In this document: piece after piece, positions 23,321-32,273 of the stretch
Numbering within the stretch: position 1 is the first letter of the stretch
How the letters are laid out: every line of letters begins with the position of its first letter
DNA from: Streptomyces sp. NBRC 109706
Lineage (GTDB): Bacteria; Actinomycetota; Actinomycetes; Streptomycetales; Streptomycetaceae
Length of the DNA stretch: 64,000 bases
Direction: 5' to 3'
Assembly (NCBI RefSeq): GCF_000974485.1
Contig: NZ_BBOM01000010.1
Location: forward strand, 310,001-374,000
The notes under the pieces: model-generated
Database searches by the model: none
What the model saw: the letters and a program-made list of their open reading frames with translations, nothing else
Told to the model about the DNA's origin: nothing
Made by a program: the position numbers and the translations under genes

Positions 23321-25180
23321 ATGAGAGCAGACACACGCGGCCGGTTGCCGCTGTCCCGCCGCGGCATGGTCACGGCCGGCGCCGCGGTGCTGGTGTCGGC
23401 CGGCCTGTTGGCCGGACCGCTGCCGGGCGCCATCGCCGGCGAGGAGAGCGGCGGGGAGTCGGCGCCGCTCGCCGTCCCCGAGACCGACCCGTACGCGCCC
23501 GACCTGGGCCCCAACGTCCATGTCTACAGCCCCTCGACGCCGGTGGGCCAGATCCAGGGCGAGCTGGACGCCATCTACGCCCAGCAGCACACCAACCAGT
23601 TCGGCACCGAGCGCCACGCGGTGCTCTTCGAGCCCGGCGACTACCCGCTCGACATCAACGTCGGCTTCTACACCCAGATCGCCGGTCTCGGCCTGTCGCC
23701 CGGCGATGTGAACGTCAACGGTCATGTCCGGGTCGAGGCCGACTGGTTGGAGCAGGGCGACGACCCCAACAACCTCGGCAACGCCACCCAGAACTTCTGG
23801 CGCGGCGCGGAGAACCTCACGGTCTCGGTGCCGGACGGCGAGATCGAACGCTGGGCGGTGTCCCAGGCCGTGTCGTATCGGCGGATGCATCTCAAGGGCA
23901 TCGGCGTCCAGCTCTGGAACGGCTATGACGGCTGGGCCAGCGGCGGCTTCTACGCCGACACCAAGATCGACGGCTTTGTGGAGTCCGGTTCCCAGCAGCA
24001 GTGGCTGACCCGCAACACCGAGCTGGACGGCGGCTGGAGCGGATCGGTGTGGAACATGGTGTTCGTGGGTTCCACGGGCACCCCGCCGCCGAACTTCCCC
24101 AACCCCTCGCACACGGTGGTCGACGAGAGCCCGGTGATCCGCGAGAAGCCGTTCCTCTACATCGGCGAGGGCGGCGAGTACCGGGTCTTCGTGCCCGATC
24201 TGCGGCGTAACGCGGTGGGCACCAGCTGGTCGGGCGGGCAGGCCGCGGGCGAGTCGATCTCGTTGAGCGAGTTCTTCGTGGTGCACCCGGACGCCTCGGC
24301 GGCGACCATCAACGAGGCGCTGGCCGAGGGCAAGCACCTGCTCTTCACCCCCGGCGTCCACCACCTGGACCAGGCGCTCGAAGTGCGGAACCCGGACACG
24401 GTGGTGCTGGGCCTGGGCCTGGCGACGCTGGTGCCCGACACCGGTGAGGAGGCGATCCGGGTCGCCGACGTGGACGGCGTCAAGCTGGCCGGCATCCTGA
24501 TCGACGCGGGCGCGGACAGCTCCCCGACGCTGATCGAGCTGGGCCCGGAGGGTTCGTCCGCCGACCACGCGGACAACCCGACCTCGCTGCACGACGTCTA
24601 CTTCCGCATCGGCGGCTCGCACCTGGGCCGGGCGGACAACAGCCTCACCGTCAACAGCAACCATGTGATCGGCGACAACCTGTGGGTCTGGCGGGCCGAC
24701 CACGGTGAGGACGGCACCTGGGGCTGGGACGTCAACACGGCGGCCAACGGCGTGATCGTCAACGGCGATGACGTCACCATGTACGGCCTCTTCGTCGAGC
24801 ACTACCAGGAGTACCAGACCATCTGGAACGGCGAGCGCGGCCGGACGTACTTCTACCAGAACGAGATGCCGTACGACCCGCCCACCCAGGAGGCCTGGGG
24901 CAGCAGCGGCAACGGGTCGTTGGGCTGGGCCTCCTACAAGGTCGCCGACTCGGTGACCGAGCACGAGGCGTGGGGCGTCGGCGCCTACTCGTTCTTCAAC
25001 GTGAACCCGGACATCCACGCCAGCCGCGGCTTCGAGGCGCCCAACACGCCGGGGGTGCGGTTCCACAACCTGGTGACGGTGTCGCTGGGCGGGGTCGGCA
25101 CCATCGACCGGGTGATCAACGACGTGGGTGACGCGGCCAACCTGGCGAGCCAGCAGTCCTATGTCACCAGCTACCCGTAA
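23321..25180 (+). CDS. GH55-like secreted beta-1,3-glucanase (often misnamed adenylyl cyclase)
   Basis: 619 residues; AGGAG precedes the ATG. The signal peptide (about 1-40) carries RRGM, a twin-arginine-like start. The mature protein reads as two right-handed beta-helix halves: an N-terminal half with VYSPSTPVGQIQGELDAIYA and VLFEPGDYPL, and a second half with LLFTPGVHHLDQALEV and VVLGLGLATLVPDTG. These blocks resemble Streptomyces GH55 exo-beta-1,3-glucanases. E505 in IWNGERGRTYFYQNEMPYD is the likely catalytic acid. Many database relatives carry the name adenylyl cyclase, which nothing here supports. Two LacI-type operators upstream imply sugar induction. A perfect hairpin terminator follows. 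Confidence 0.85.
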   Translation: MRADTRGRLPLSRRGMVTAGAAVLVSAGLLAGPLPGAIAGEESGGESAPLAVPETDPYAPDLGPNVHVYSPSTPVGQIQGELDAIYAQQHTNQFGTERHAVLFEPGDYPLDINVGFYTQIAGLGLSPGDVNVNGHVRVEADWLEQGDDPNNLGNATQNFWRGAENLTVSVPDGEIERWAVSQAVSYRRMHLKGIGVQLWNGYDGWASGGFYADTKIDGFVESGSQQQWLTRNTELDGGWSGSVWNMVFVGSTGTPPPNFPNPSHTVVDESPVIREKPFLYIGEGGEYRVFVPDLRRNAVGTSWSGGQAAGESISLSEFFVVHPDASAATINEALAEGKHLLFTPGVHHLDQALEVRNPDTVVLGLGLATLVPDTGEEAIRVADVDGVKLAGILIDAGADSSPTLIELGPEGSSADHADNPTSLHDVYFRIGGSHLGRADNSLTVNSNHVIGDNLWVWRADHGEDGTWGWDVNTAANGVIVNGDDVTMYGLFVEHYQEYQTIWNGERGRTYFYQNEMPYDPPTQEAWGSSGNGSLGWASYKVADSVTEHEAWGVGAYSFFNVNPDIHASRGFEAPNTPGVRFHNLVTVSLGGVGTIDRVINDVGDAANLASQQSYVTSYP

Positions 25181-25218
25181 CGGGATGTTCGCCACGCGAA
25201 CGGAACCGTAGGGATCCC

Positions 25219-25260
25219 GGGCCGGCCGGGTGGGGCGCGCTCTCCCCACCCGGCCGGCCC
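25219..25260. terminator. Strong hairpin terminator after the GH55-like gene
   Basis: Perfect 17-bp stem (arm GGGCCGGCCGGGTGGGG) with an 8-nt loop, 38 bp after the stop. Confidence 0.88.
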
Positions 25261-25351
25261 CGTTCGCGTTCCTCGACGCGGTCTTTCGAGGTGAGCATGA
25301 CAGGTGGTACGTTCCGCCGACGCCAGGACCCGACGTGCAACGGAGCTCGCC

Positions 25352-26740
25352 ATGTCCACCGAAGAGGAGTGGGTTCAGACGCTGTCGACCGGGCCGCTGC
25401 TGGCCATCGCGGCGGTGGCGGTCGCCGCCCTGCTCTTTCTGATCGTCGTCCTGCGTCTGCACGCCTTTCTCGCCCTGGTCGCGGTCAGCCTGCTGACCGC
25501 CTTCGCCACCGGCATCCCGTCCGAGCAGGTGGTGCCGACGCTGACCGGCGGCTTCGGGGACACCCTCGCCAATGTGGCGTTGTTGGTCGGCCTCGGCGCG
25601 ATCCTGGGCCGGTTGATCGAGGTGAGCGGCGGCGCGCAGGCGTTGACCGACGCGATGATCCGCCGCTTCGGGGAGCGGCGCGCGCCGCTGGCCCTCGGCG
25701 TGGCCTCGCTGATCTTCGGCTTTCCGATCTTCTTCGACGCCGGTCTGGTCGTGATGCTGCCCATCGTCTTCGCGGTGGCCAGACGGCTGGGCGGCGGGGT
25801 GCTGCGCTACGGGCTGCCGGCGGCCGGGGCGTTCTCGGTGATGCACGCCTTTCTGCCGCCGCACCCGGGGCCGGTGGCGGCGACCGAACTGCTCGGCGCC
25901 GACATGGGATTGGTCACCGTGACGGGGCTGCTGATCGCCCTGCCCACCTGGTACGCGACCAGCTATCTGTTCGGCCTGTGGGTCGGTCGGCGGGTGGTGC
26001 TCCCGGTGCCCGATCTGCTCACCGGCGGCCCCGAGGCCGCCAGGGACGAGGAGCCGCCGCGCCCGGGGACCGTGATCGGCCTGCTGCTGCTCCCGCTGGT
26101 GATGATCTTCGCCAACACCGGCCTTGACGCGGCGCGCGCCGCCGGCTGGATCAGCGGTGAGGAGAGCTGGTACGAGCTGGCCAGGGCGCTGGGCTCGACG
26201 CCGATCGCGCTGCTGGTGGCGGTGCTGGTGACCAGCTATGTGCTGGGCACCAGGCGCGGCCGGGGCCGGGGTGTGTTGGAGGAGTTGACGGACTCGGCGC
26301 TGGGGCCGGTCTGCTCGATCATCCTGATCACCGGCGCCGGCGGCATGTTCGGCGCGGTGCTGCGCGCCAGCGGCATCGGGGACGCCCTCTCGCAGAGCCT
26401 GGACGAGCTGGGGCTGCCGGTGATCGTGGCGGCCTTCGTGGTGGCGTCGGCGCTGCGCGTGGCGCAGGGGTCGGCGACGGTCGCGCTGACCACGGCGGCC
26501 GGCCTGATGCAACCCGTCGTGGACGGCGGGGACTTCAGCGCGCTGCGGCTGGCGGCCGTCGTGATGGCCCTGGCCGCCGGCTCGGTCATCGCCAGCCATG
26601 TCAACGATTCGGGGTTCTGGCTGGTGGGGCGCTTTATGAACATGGACGTCAAGACGACGCTCAAGACCTGGACGGTGCTCCAGACGTTGATCGCCGTCAC
26701 GGGCTTCGCCCTGGCCTGCGCGCTCTACGCGGTGGCGTAG
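25352..26740 (+). CDS. GntP-family gluconate:H+ symporter
   Basis: 462 residues from ATG behind GGAG (6-nt spacing). About 12-14 membrane segments. Family blocks are GFGDTLANVALLVGLGAILGRL, FGFPIFFDAGLVVMLPIVFAV, HAFLPPHPGPVAATELLGADMG and SHVNDSGFWLVGRFMNMDVK, all diagnostic of gluconate permeases. It imports gluconate or a related sugar acid. The next gene encodes a lactonase, which fits a pathway using gluconate or gluconolactone, but no gluconate kinase is nearby and the 116-bp gap leaves it unclear whether they share a transcript. Confidence 0.92.
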   Translation: MSTEEEWVQTLSTGPLLAIAAVAVAALLFLIVVLRLHAFLALVAVSLLTAFATGIPSEQVVPTLTGGFGDTLANVALLVGLGAILGRLIEVSGGAQALTDAMIRRFGERRAPLALGVASLIFGFPIFFDAGLVVMLPIVFAVARRLGGGVLRYGLPAAGAFSVMHAFLPPHPGPVAATELLGADMGLVTVTGLLIALPTWYATSYLFGLWVGRRVVLPVPDLLTGGPEAARDEEPPRPGTVIGLLLLPLVMIFANTGLDAARAAGWISGEESWYELARALGSTPIALLVAVLVTSYVLGTRRGRGRGVLEELTDSALGPVCSIILITGAGGMFGAVLRASGIGDALSQSLDELGLPVIVAAFVVASALRVAQGSATVALTTAAGLMQPVVDGGDFSALRLAAVVMALAAGSVIASHVNDSGFWLVGRFMNMDVKTTLKTWTVLQTLIAVTGFALACALYAVA

Positions 26741-26856
26741 GGGCTCTCCCTCGGATCGCCGCTCCGCGCGACGCGCGGGCGGCGGCCCCGGGCCGTCCCC
26801 GGCGCCGGGTGCCGCCTACCGTGTGAGGGCACCAACAGCACGACGGACGGAGCGAG

Positions 26857-27903
26857 ATGGCGGATCGGCTGATCTGTGTGGGGTCCTACACGCCGGACAG
26901 CGGCGGCAGCGGGGCCGGGCTCACGGTGTTCCGGGAGGACGCGGACAGCGGGGCGCTGACCCTGCTGGCCGAGCTGGACCTGCCCGGCGCCTCCTGGCTC
27001 GCCTGGCACCCTCGGCTGCCGGTGGGCTATGCGGTCAACGAGTTGGAGAAGGGCGGCGTGACCGCGTTCTCGTTGGCTCAGGACGGCACCCCCCGGGTGC
27101 TGGGGCGGGTGGACAGCGGCGGTTCCGCGCCCTGTCATCTGGTGGTGACGCCGGACGGGCGCCATGTGGTGGTGGCGCACTACGGCAGCGGCAGCGCCGC
27201 GGTGTTCGCGGTGGACGAGGAGGGCCGTCTCCAGGAGCGGACCGACCTCGCGGTGCTCAGCGGCAGCGGCCCGCACCGGGAGCGGCAGGAGGCGCCGCAC
27301 GCCCATATGGTGGTGCTGGACGCGAGCGGTTCCCTGGTCACGGTGGTCGATCTGGGTACCGACACCCTCTGGTCCTTCTCGCTCACCCCGGACGGCCGGC
27401 TGGTGGACCGGACGGCGGCCATGTTGCCCGCCGGATGCGGGCCCCGGCAGCTGGTCAGGGACGGTGCGGGACGCGCCTATCTGGTGGCCGAGTTGACCGG
27501 CGAGCTGATCGCGCTGCGGGAGCCGGCGCCCGGCGCCTTCGAGGTGGTGGCGTCCGTTCCGGCGTCGGGCCGGCCCGAGGAGAACGCCGGCGCGCAGCTC
27601 ACCCTGGGCGCGGACGGCCGCTTCGGCTATGTGTCCAACCGGGGTCCGGACACCGTGACGGTCTTCGCGCTGCCGCCGGAGGCGGCGGGTCGGGACGCGG
27701 CTCCCGAGGTGGCGGGCGAGTATGTGCTGGACGCCGCCTGGCCCCGGCATTTCGCGCTGGACGGCGGACGGCTCTACGCGGCGGGGCAGTTCGACGACGT
27801 CCTGGTCACATTGGATCTGGACCCGGCGACCGGGCTCCCGACGGAGCGCGCCCGGCAGTCGGTCGCCTCGCCCGCCTTTGTCACGGTGGTGCCGGAACGC
27901 TGA
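26857..27903 (+). CDS. Lactonase family protein (6-phosphogluconolactonase-like beta-propeller)
   Basis: 348 residues of a seven-bladed propeller (COG2706/Pgl type) with no signal peptide. Typical blade sequences are LAWHPRLPVGYAVNE, APCHLVVTPDGRHVVVAHYGSGS, PHAHMVVLDASGSLVTVVDLGTD, RFGYVSNRGPDTVTVF and WPRHFALDGGRLYAAGQFDD. The family opens sugar lactones, with 6-phosphogluconolactone as the known substrate. It sits behind a gluconate permease, supporting a role in sugar-acid metabolism. GGAG precedes the ATG. Without structural data, activity on a different lactone is equally possible. Confidence 0.88.
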   Translation: MADRLICVGSYTPDSGGSGAGLTVFREDADSGALTLLAELDLPGASWLAWHPRLPVGYAVNELEKGGVTAFSLAQDGTPRVLGRVDSGGSAPCHLVVTPDGRHVVVAHYGSGSAAVFAVDEEGRLQERTDLAVLSGSGPHRERQEAPHAHMVVLDASGSLVTVVDLGTDTLWSFSLTPDGRLVDRTAAMLPAGCGPRQLVRDGAGRAYLVAELTGELIALREPAPGAFEVVASVPASGRPEENAGAQLTLGADGRFGYVSNRGPDTVTVFALPPEAAGRDAAPEVAGEYVLDAAWPRHFALDGGRLYAAGQFDDVLVTLDLDPATGLPTERARQSVASPAFVTVVPER

Positions 27904-27910
27904 ACGGATG

Positions 27911-27947
27911 CGGTCGGACCTGGGCGCTTCGTCGTCAGGTCCGACCG
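27911..27947. terminator. Bidirectional hairpin terminator
   Basis: CGGTCGGACCTG pairs perfectly with CAGGTCCGACCG (12 bp, 13-nt loop) between the convergent lactonase and deacetylase genes. Confidence 0.75.
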
Positions 27948-27978
27948 TGTCTCGGTCCGTTTCGGGCGGGGCCGTGCG

Positions 27979-28743
27979 TCAGCGGTAGACCTTGCCGGGC
28001 TGGGCGGCCCCGGGCGCGAAGAGCTGGCTGACGGTGACAAAGGTGTAGTGCTCGGCCTTCAGTTCCTCGATGATGCCGGGCACCGCCGGCACCGTGCCGT
28101 CGTAGAGGTCGTGCAGCAGGATGATGCCGTCCTCGTCGGCGCCGTCCAGGACCCGGCTGCGGATCAGGTCGGAGTCGGTGGTCTCGTAGTCCTTGGCGGT
28201 GACGCTCCAGAGGATCTGGGCCAGTCCGAGTTCCCGGCTGATGTCGCCCACCTCGTCGTTGGTGCGGCCCTGCGGCGGGCGCATCAGGGTCATGGTGATC
28301 CCGGTCAGCTCCTCGACGGCCTCCTGGGTGCGCCGCAGTTCCTCCCGGACCTCCTCCGGCTCGATCTCGGTGAGCCGGGGATGGGTCCAGGTGTGGTTGG
28401 CCAGCTCGTGGCCCTCGTCGACCATCTGCTGGACGAGTTCCGGATAGGTTTCGATGTGGTTCCTGCCCATCAGGAAAAAGGTGACCGGCACCTCCTCCTC
28501 GCGCAGGATCTCCAGCAGTTCCGGGGTGTGTTCGCTGGGCGCCGAGTCGAAGGTCAGGGCTATGCACTTGAGTTCGTCGCAATCCGGCCCCTCCAGCTGC
28601 ACCGCGCCGTCCACCGGCTCGCCGCGCACATCGGCCGGGGAGACGGTGGACATCGAGCAGCCGCTCAGGGTCAACGCCAGCGAGGCCGCCGCGGCCAGCA
28701 GGGCGACGGACTTTCCCCCGGTGCGCACGTTCTTTCGCGGCAC
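27979..28743 (-). CDS. NodB-domain polysaccharide deacetylase-like lipoprotein with altered motif 1
   Basis: 254 residues from a GTG with GGGGGGAA upstream. The lipoprotein signal has lipobox LTLSGC (Cys29). The NodB domain spans about 58-245. Motif 1 reads TFDSAPS (65-70) where active enzymes have TFDDGP, so the metal-binding second Asp is Ser67 while the general-base Asp66 remains. Motif 2 keeps H117 and H121 (NHTWTH) and motif 3 reads RPPQGRT (155-161). It may be a surface-anchored deacetylase with altered metal binding, or a catalytically silent binding protein. Gene and regulation are isolated; an inverted repeat lies upstream. Confidence 0.85.
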   Translation of the reverse strand: MPRKNVRTGGKSVALLAAAASLALTLSGCSMSTVSPADVRGEPVDGAVQLEGPDCDELKCIALTFDSAPSEHTPELLEILREEEVPVTFFLMGRNHIETYPELVQQMVDEGHELANHTWTHPRLTEIEPEEVREELRRTQEAVEELTGITMTLMRPPQGRTNDEVGDISRELGLAQILWSVTAKDYETTDSDLIRSRVLDGADEDGIILLHDLYDGTVPAVPGIIEELKAEHYTFVTVSQLFAPGAAQPGKVYR

Positions 28744-28775
28744 GACAGATTCCCCCCGTATTCAGGTGCTGTTCG

Positions 28776-28802
28776 AAACGCCGATCCCTCGTATCGACGT
28801 TT
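28776..28802. promoter_or_regulatory. Inverted repeat upstream of the NodB lipoprotein gene
   Basis: AAACGCCGAT and ATCGACGTTT are 10-bp arms with one mismatch, 7 nt apart, 33 bp upstream of the GTG. The position suits an operator, but no regulator gene is adjacent. Confidence 0.3.
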
Positions 28803-28921
28803 TTCTTCAGACAACCAACCGGGGGACGGGCTTTAGTCGGTTTATCCTAGAACTGCCTCCGTGGGGTCCTTCGGCGGGGGTCTTCCCGACTGTCTCCGGG
28901 CCGGTTGCCGCCGCTGCTCCC

Positions 28922-31135
28922 TCAGCCGGGGGTGCCGGTCAGCTCCTCGGCCGCGCGGCCGGCGACCCGGTAGGCCAGGGCCAGGATGGTCAGCACCGGA
29001 TTGACGCCGCCGTTGGTGACATGCAGCGAGGCGTCCACCACCCGCACATTGTCGTGACCCCATACCGTGCCCCAGGAATCGGTCACCGACGTCCGGGGAT
29101 CGTCGCCCATCCGGCAGGTGCCGGCCTGGTGTTGGCCCCCGCTGGGATGGGTGGGCTCATGGGTGCCGAACGGAAAGACGGCGCGGGCGCCGCTGGCCCG
29201 CAACCACTCCGTCGCCCGCTCGGACAGCAGTCTCGCGCTCGCCAGATCGGCCCGATGGGGCCGCCCGCTCAACCGCGCCACCGGAACACCGAACGCGTCC
29301 CGGGTGCCGGGGTCGACCGTCACCCGGGAGGCGGGGTTGGGCACCTCGTGCACCGGCCCCGTCACCATGGCCAGCCGAGGATAGAGCTGCCGCAGACCAT
29401 GGACCGCCGCCGCACCCCAACTCGGGATCTGACCGAGTGCGACCAGCGTCTGATAGGCCTGGAGCGGAGTTGGCACAAAGTCGTTCGCCAGCATTCCGCC
29501 CCCGATCACTCCCGGGTTGTGGTGGCGGAAGTCGTTGCAAGCGATGCTCGGCCCGGGACCCACGCAGTCCTGCACCGGGGTGTCGAACAACGCGTGTGCG
29601 CCGGCGTAGAGATGGCCCTGGAGATGGCGGCCGACCTGGTCGTGGTTGTTGCCGAGCCCCTGGGGCTCGCGTTCGGACGGGCTGTTGAGCAGCAGCCGGG
29701 CGGTCTCGATCGCGCCGGCGCCCAGGAAGAACGCGCGCGCCGACACGGTGCGGCGCGCCACTCGGCCACTGGAACCGTCGGCGACGCCGGCGGCTTCGGT
29801 GGCTTCGGCGGCACCGGCGGCTTCGGTGGCCAGCTCGACCGCGACCACGCGTCCCCGCGCGTCGCTGACCAGCCGCACCGCCCGGGTGCCGGTGACCACA
29901 TGGCAGCGCCCGGTGGCCAACGCCCGGGGAAGCACGGTGTTCCTGGTCTCGTTCTTGAAGTCCCCCGGGCAACCGAAGCCCACACAGGTGGCGCAGCCCA
30001 GACAGCCGCCGCGCCCGTTGTACGCGGTGGAGTTGATCAGCAGCGGCACCGGCGAGGTGGCCAGGCCCAGCGCCTTCGCCCCCTCGCGCAGGGGCGCGGC
30101 CACCGCGTTGGGGCGCACCGGCGGCATGGGATAGCCCCGGGAGCGTGCCCCGGCGAAGGCGTTGCCCGCCGCGTCCCCGCTGACTCCGACCTCCCATTCG
30201 GCGCGCTCGTAGCAGGGGGCCAACTCCTCGTAGCTCAGCGGCCAGTCGGCCAGCGAGCTGCCCTCGGGCACCCCGTAGACGGTGGCCATGCGGAAGTCCT
30301 CGGGGCACATCCGCCATGCCTGCGCGCCATACACCCGGGTGCCGCCGCCCAGCGTCATGGCGTTGTTGTTCCACCGGGGATCGGCCGGCCCCACGGCCTC
30401 CTCGCCATCGGCTCCGGCGACGACGCGCGGATTGCCCCGGGCCGGCGGCCCGGCCAGGCTGTCGTAGTGGCCGACCAGACCGACCGCGCGTTGACTCCGC
30501 AGATGGTCACGGCCCAGCTCGCTCGGGATCAGCCAGTCGCCGCGCTCCACCAGCAGGACCCGGAGACCCGCCTCGGCCAGCACACATGCGGCCACCCCGC
30601 CGCCGGCGCCGGAACCGACCACCACCGCGTCGTAGTCGTCGGCTATTCGCTCCCAGTCGGTACCGGCTGGCGGGGTGTCGTCCGGTCGCGGCCAGGAGGC
30701 GTCCGCCGGCCGCTCGCGGTAGCCGATCAGCCGCCAGGAGATCCCGTCCCGGTTGCCGCCGTTGCCCGGATCCCCCCAGAACCCCTGCCCACAGAGGCGG
30801 ATCAGGGTGCGCAGAAAACCGGCGGGATCCGCCCCTCCCCCGACGGCCTCGGCGCGGCCGGCGAGCGACTCCTCGATCAGGCGATCCTGTTCGGCGGGAG
30901 CCAGGGCGGCGAAGGCCGCCCCGGCATGCCGCGCCGCGGCCTCCCCGTCGAGCCAGGCCAGCCCGGCCTCCACCAGCGGCGCCTGCTCCCGGGCCGCCGC
31001 GCCGAGCGCCGCCGGGAGGAAGGCGTCGAGCCCGGCCTCCCAGCCGCCGGGGTGGCCGTCGGGCGGGATCAGCCGGTTCACCACCGCGCGGAGGGTGTCC
31101 AACAGGGCTGGTGCGGCGGGCTGCCACGGCGTCAT
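28922..31135 (-). CDS. GMC oxidoreductase fused to a gluconate 2-dehydrogenase subunit 3-like domain
   Basis: 737 residues from the ATG behind GGGAGAG (an in-frame start 51 bp upstream is weaker). Residues about 8-145 resemble gluconate 2-dehydrogenase subunit 3 (LLDTLRAVVNRLIPPD ... FWGDPGNGGNRDGISWRLIGY). From about 168 it is a GMC flavoenzyme with FAD loop VVVGSGAGGG (171-180), NNAMTLGGGT, and C-terminal QAGTCRMGDDP and VNPVLTILALAYR. A four-Cys cluster GGCLGCATCVGFGC lies mid-protein. In proteobacteria these are separate subunits of a membrane dehydrogenase; here they are one polypeptide with no Tat signal visible. Possible oxidation of a sugar acid or polyol is inferred. Confidence 0.88.
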   Translation of the reverse strand: MTPWQPAAPALLDTLRAVVNRLIPPDGHPGGWEAGLDAFLPAALGAAAREQAPLVEAGLAWLDGEAAARHAGAAFAALAPAEQDRLIEESLAGRAEAVGGGADPAGFLRTLIRLCGQGFWGDPGNGGNRDGISWRLIGYRERPADASWPRPDDTPPAGTDWERIADDYDAVVVGSGAGGGVAACVLAEAGLRVLLVERGDWLIPSELGRDHLRSQRAVGLVGHYDSLAGPPARGNPRVVAGADGEEAVGPADPRWNNNAMTLGGGTRVYGAQAWRMCPEDFRMATVYGVPEGSSLADWPLSYEELAPCYERAEWEVGVSGDAAGNAFAGARSRGYPMPPVRPNAVAAPLREGAKALGLATSPVPLLINSTAYNGRGGCLGCATCVGFGCPGDFKNETRNTVLPRALATGRCHVVTGTRAVRLVSDARGRVVAVELATEAAGAAEATEAAGVADGSSGRVARRTVSARAFFLGAGAIETARLLLNSPSEREPQGLGNNHDQVGRHLQGHLYAGAHALFDTPVQDCVGPGPSIACNDFRHHNPGVIGGGMLANDFVPTPLQAYQTLVALGQIPSWGAAAVHGLRQLYPRLAMVTGPVHEVPNPASRVTVDPGTRDAFGVPVARLSGRPHRADLASARLLSERATEWLRASGARAVFPFGTHEPTHPSGGQHQAGTCRMGDDPRTSVTDSWGTVWGHDNVRVVDASLHVTNGGVNPVLTILALAYRVAGRAAEELTGTPG

Positions 31136-31297
31136 CGGCTCTCCCTCGGGGTGGGCCTCGGGCATGCCAGGCGCGTCCGACGCCACCCCACCCGATGCTT
31201 GATCAGCACACCATCACATCAAACCCGGTCGGAACGACCGCGCACCGGGACCGTCCAGGAGCGCCGCCCGGCCACCCGCCGCGCGCCGGGTGACTCC

Positions 31298-32248
31298 CTA
31301 GAGCAGCCGACCGAGCCCGTCCAGCGCCCCGACCGGATCGGGGCCCACCGGGAACAGCACCGCCTCGTCGAGCCCCGCCTCGCCCAACTCCGCGATCCTC
31401 GCCCCGGCCTGCTCCGGCGTGCCGACCACGGCCAGCCGATCCACCCAGGCGTCCGGCAACCGCCTCGCGAACTCCTCGGCACTGCCCGCCTGTTGGCGCA
31501 GCTCGGCCAGCTCGTCCGCGAACGGGAGCGGCGCGATATGGGGAGCCCATGCCGGCTCTCCGACCGCCCCCAGGGTGACTCTAGCCCGCTCGCGCGCGAC
31601 GGCGGGATCGTTGTCCACAGCCCCGACGTTGTAGCCGACCACCCGATGATCATCCCGGTCGCGGCCGGTCCCCCGCCGGACCGCCGTCAGATACTCGGGG
31701 GTGACCGGCTCGGCCAGCAGCGTGCCGTCCGCCGACCGGCCGGCGACCTCGACGGAGCGCGGCCCCCGCACCCCGGCCAGCACGGCGGGCGCCCGCAGCG
31801 GCGGCGCGGCCAGGCGCACCCCGTCCAGCCGCACATAGCGGCCCTCGACGGTGACCGTCTCGCCCGCCAACAGCCGGCGCAGCGCCTCCAGATACTCGGC
31901 GAGCAGGGTCAGCGGGCTGGCGGGCCACGAGCCGACCTGCCGCATCCAGTCGGGCATCCCGTGGCCCACGCTCACCTCCAGCCGACCGGGGTGAAAGTTC
32001 TCCAGCGTGGCCAGCTCCATGGCCGCGAACGCCGGATTGCGCGCCCCGGCCGGCAACAGGCCGAGCCCCACGGTGATCCGCTCGGTCGTCGCCAGCACGG
32101 TGGCCGCCTGTGCGATCCCCCCGTTCAGAAAGCAGTCCTCGACGATCCAGAGCGAGGCAAAACCGTTCTCTTCCGCTCGCCGGGCGAAAGCCAACAGCGT
32201 CGGGCCGTCCAGACTCGGCGGCACGATCACACCCACGGGAACACTCAC
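31298..32248 (-). CDS. LLM-class flavin-dependent oxidoreductase
   Basis: 316 residues from a GTG with GAGGGAG 6 nt upstream; an upstream in-frame start at 32332 would add 28 residues of repetitive sequence and is unlikely. The luciferase-like TIM barrel is clear: FARRAEENGFASLWIVED, ATTERITVGLGLLPAGARNPAFAAMELATLENFHPGRLEVSVGHG, and the late VVGTPEQAGARIAELGEAGLDEAVL. The family binds reduced FMN or F420; residues here do not separate the two. The gene stands alone. A five-copy 15-bp repeat lies directly upstream. Confidence 0.88.
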   Translation of the reverse strand: MSVPVGVIVPPSLDGPTLLAFARRAEENGFASLWIVEDCFLNGGIAQAATVLATTERITVGLGLLPAGARNPAFAAMELATLENFHPGRLEVSVGHGMPDWMRQVGSWPASPLTLLAEYLEALRRLLAGETVTVEGRYVRLDGVRLAAPPLRAPAVLAGVRGPRSVEVAGRSADGTLLAEPVTPEYLTAVRRGTGRDRDDHRVVGYNVGAVDNDPAVARERARVTLGAVGEPAWAPHIAPLPFADELAELRQQAGSAEEFARRLPDAWVDRLAVVGTPEQAGARIAELGEAGLDEAVLFPVGPDPVGALDGLGRLL

Positions 32249-32273
32249 GACGACTCCCTCGTTCCTCACCAAC

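Noticed and set aside
23021..26599. Very long minus-strand ORF of about 1190 codons opposite the GH55-like and gluconate permease genes
   Set aside because: It is the antisense shadow of two well-supported genes, with His/Gln/Arg-rich content and no family resemblance.
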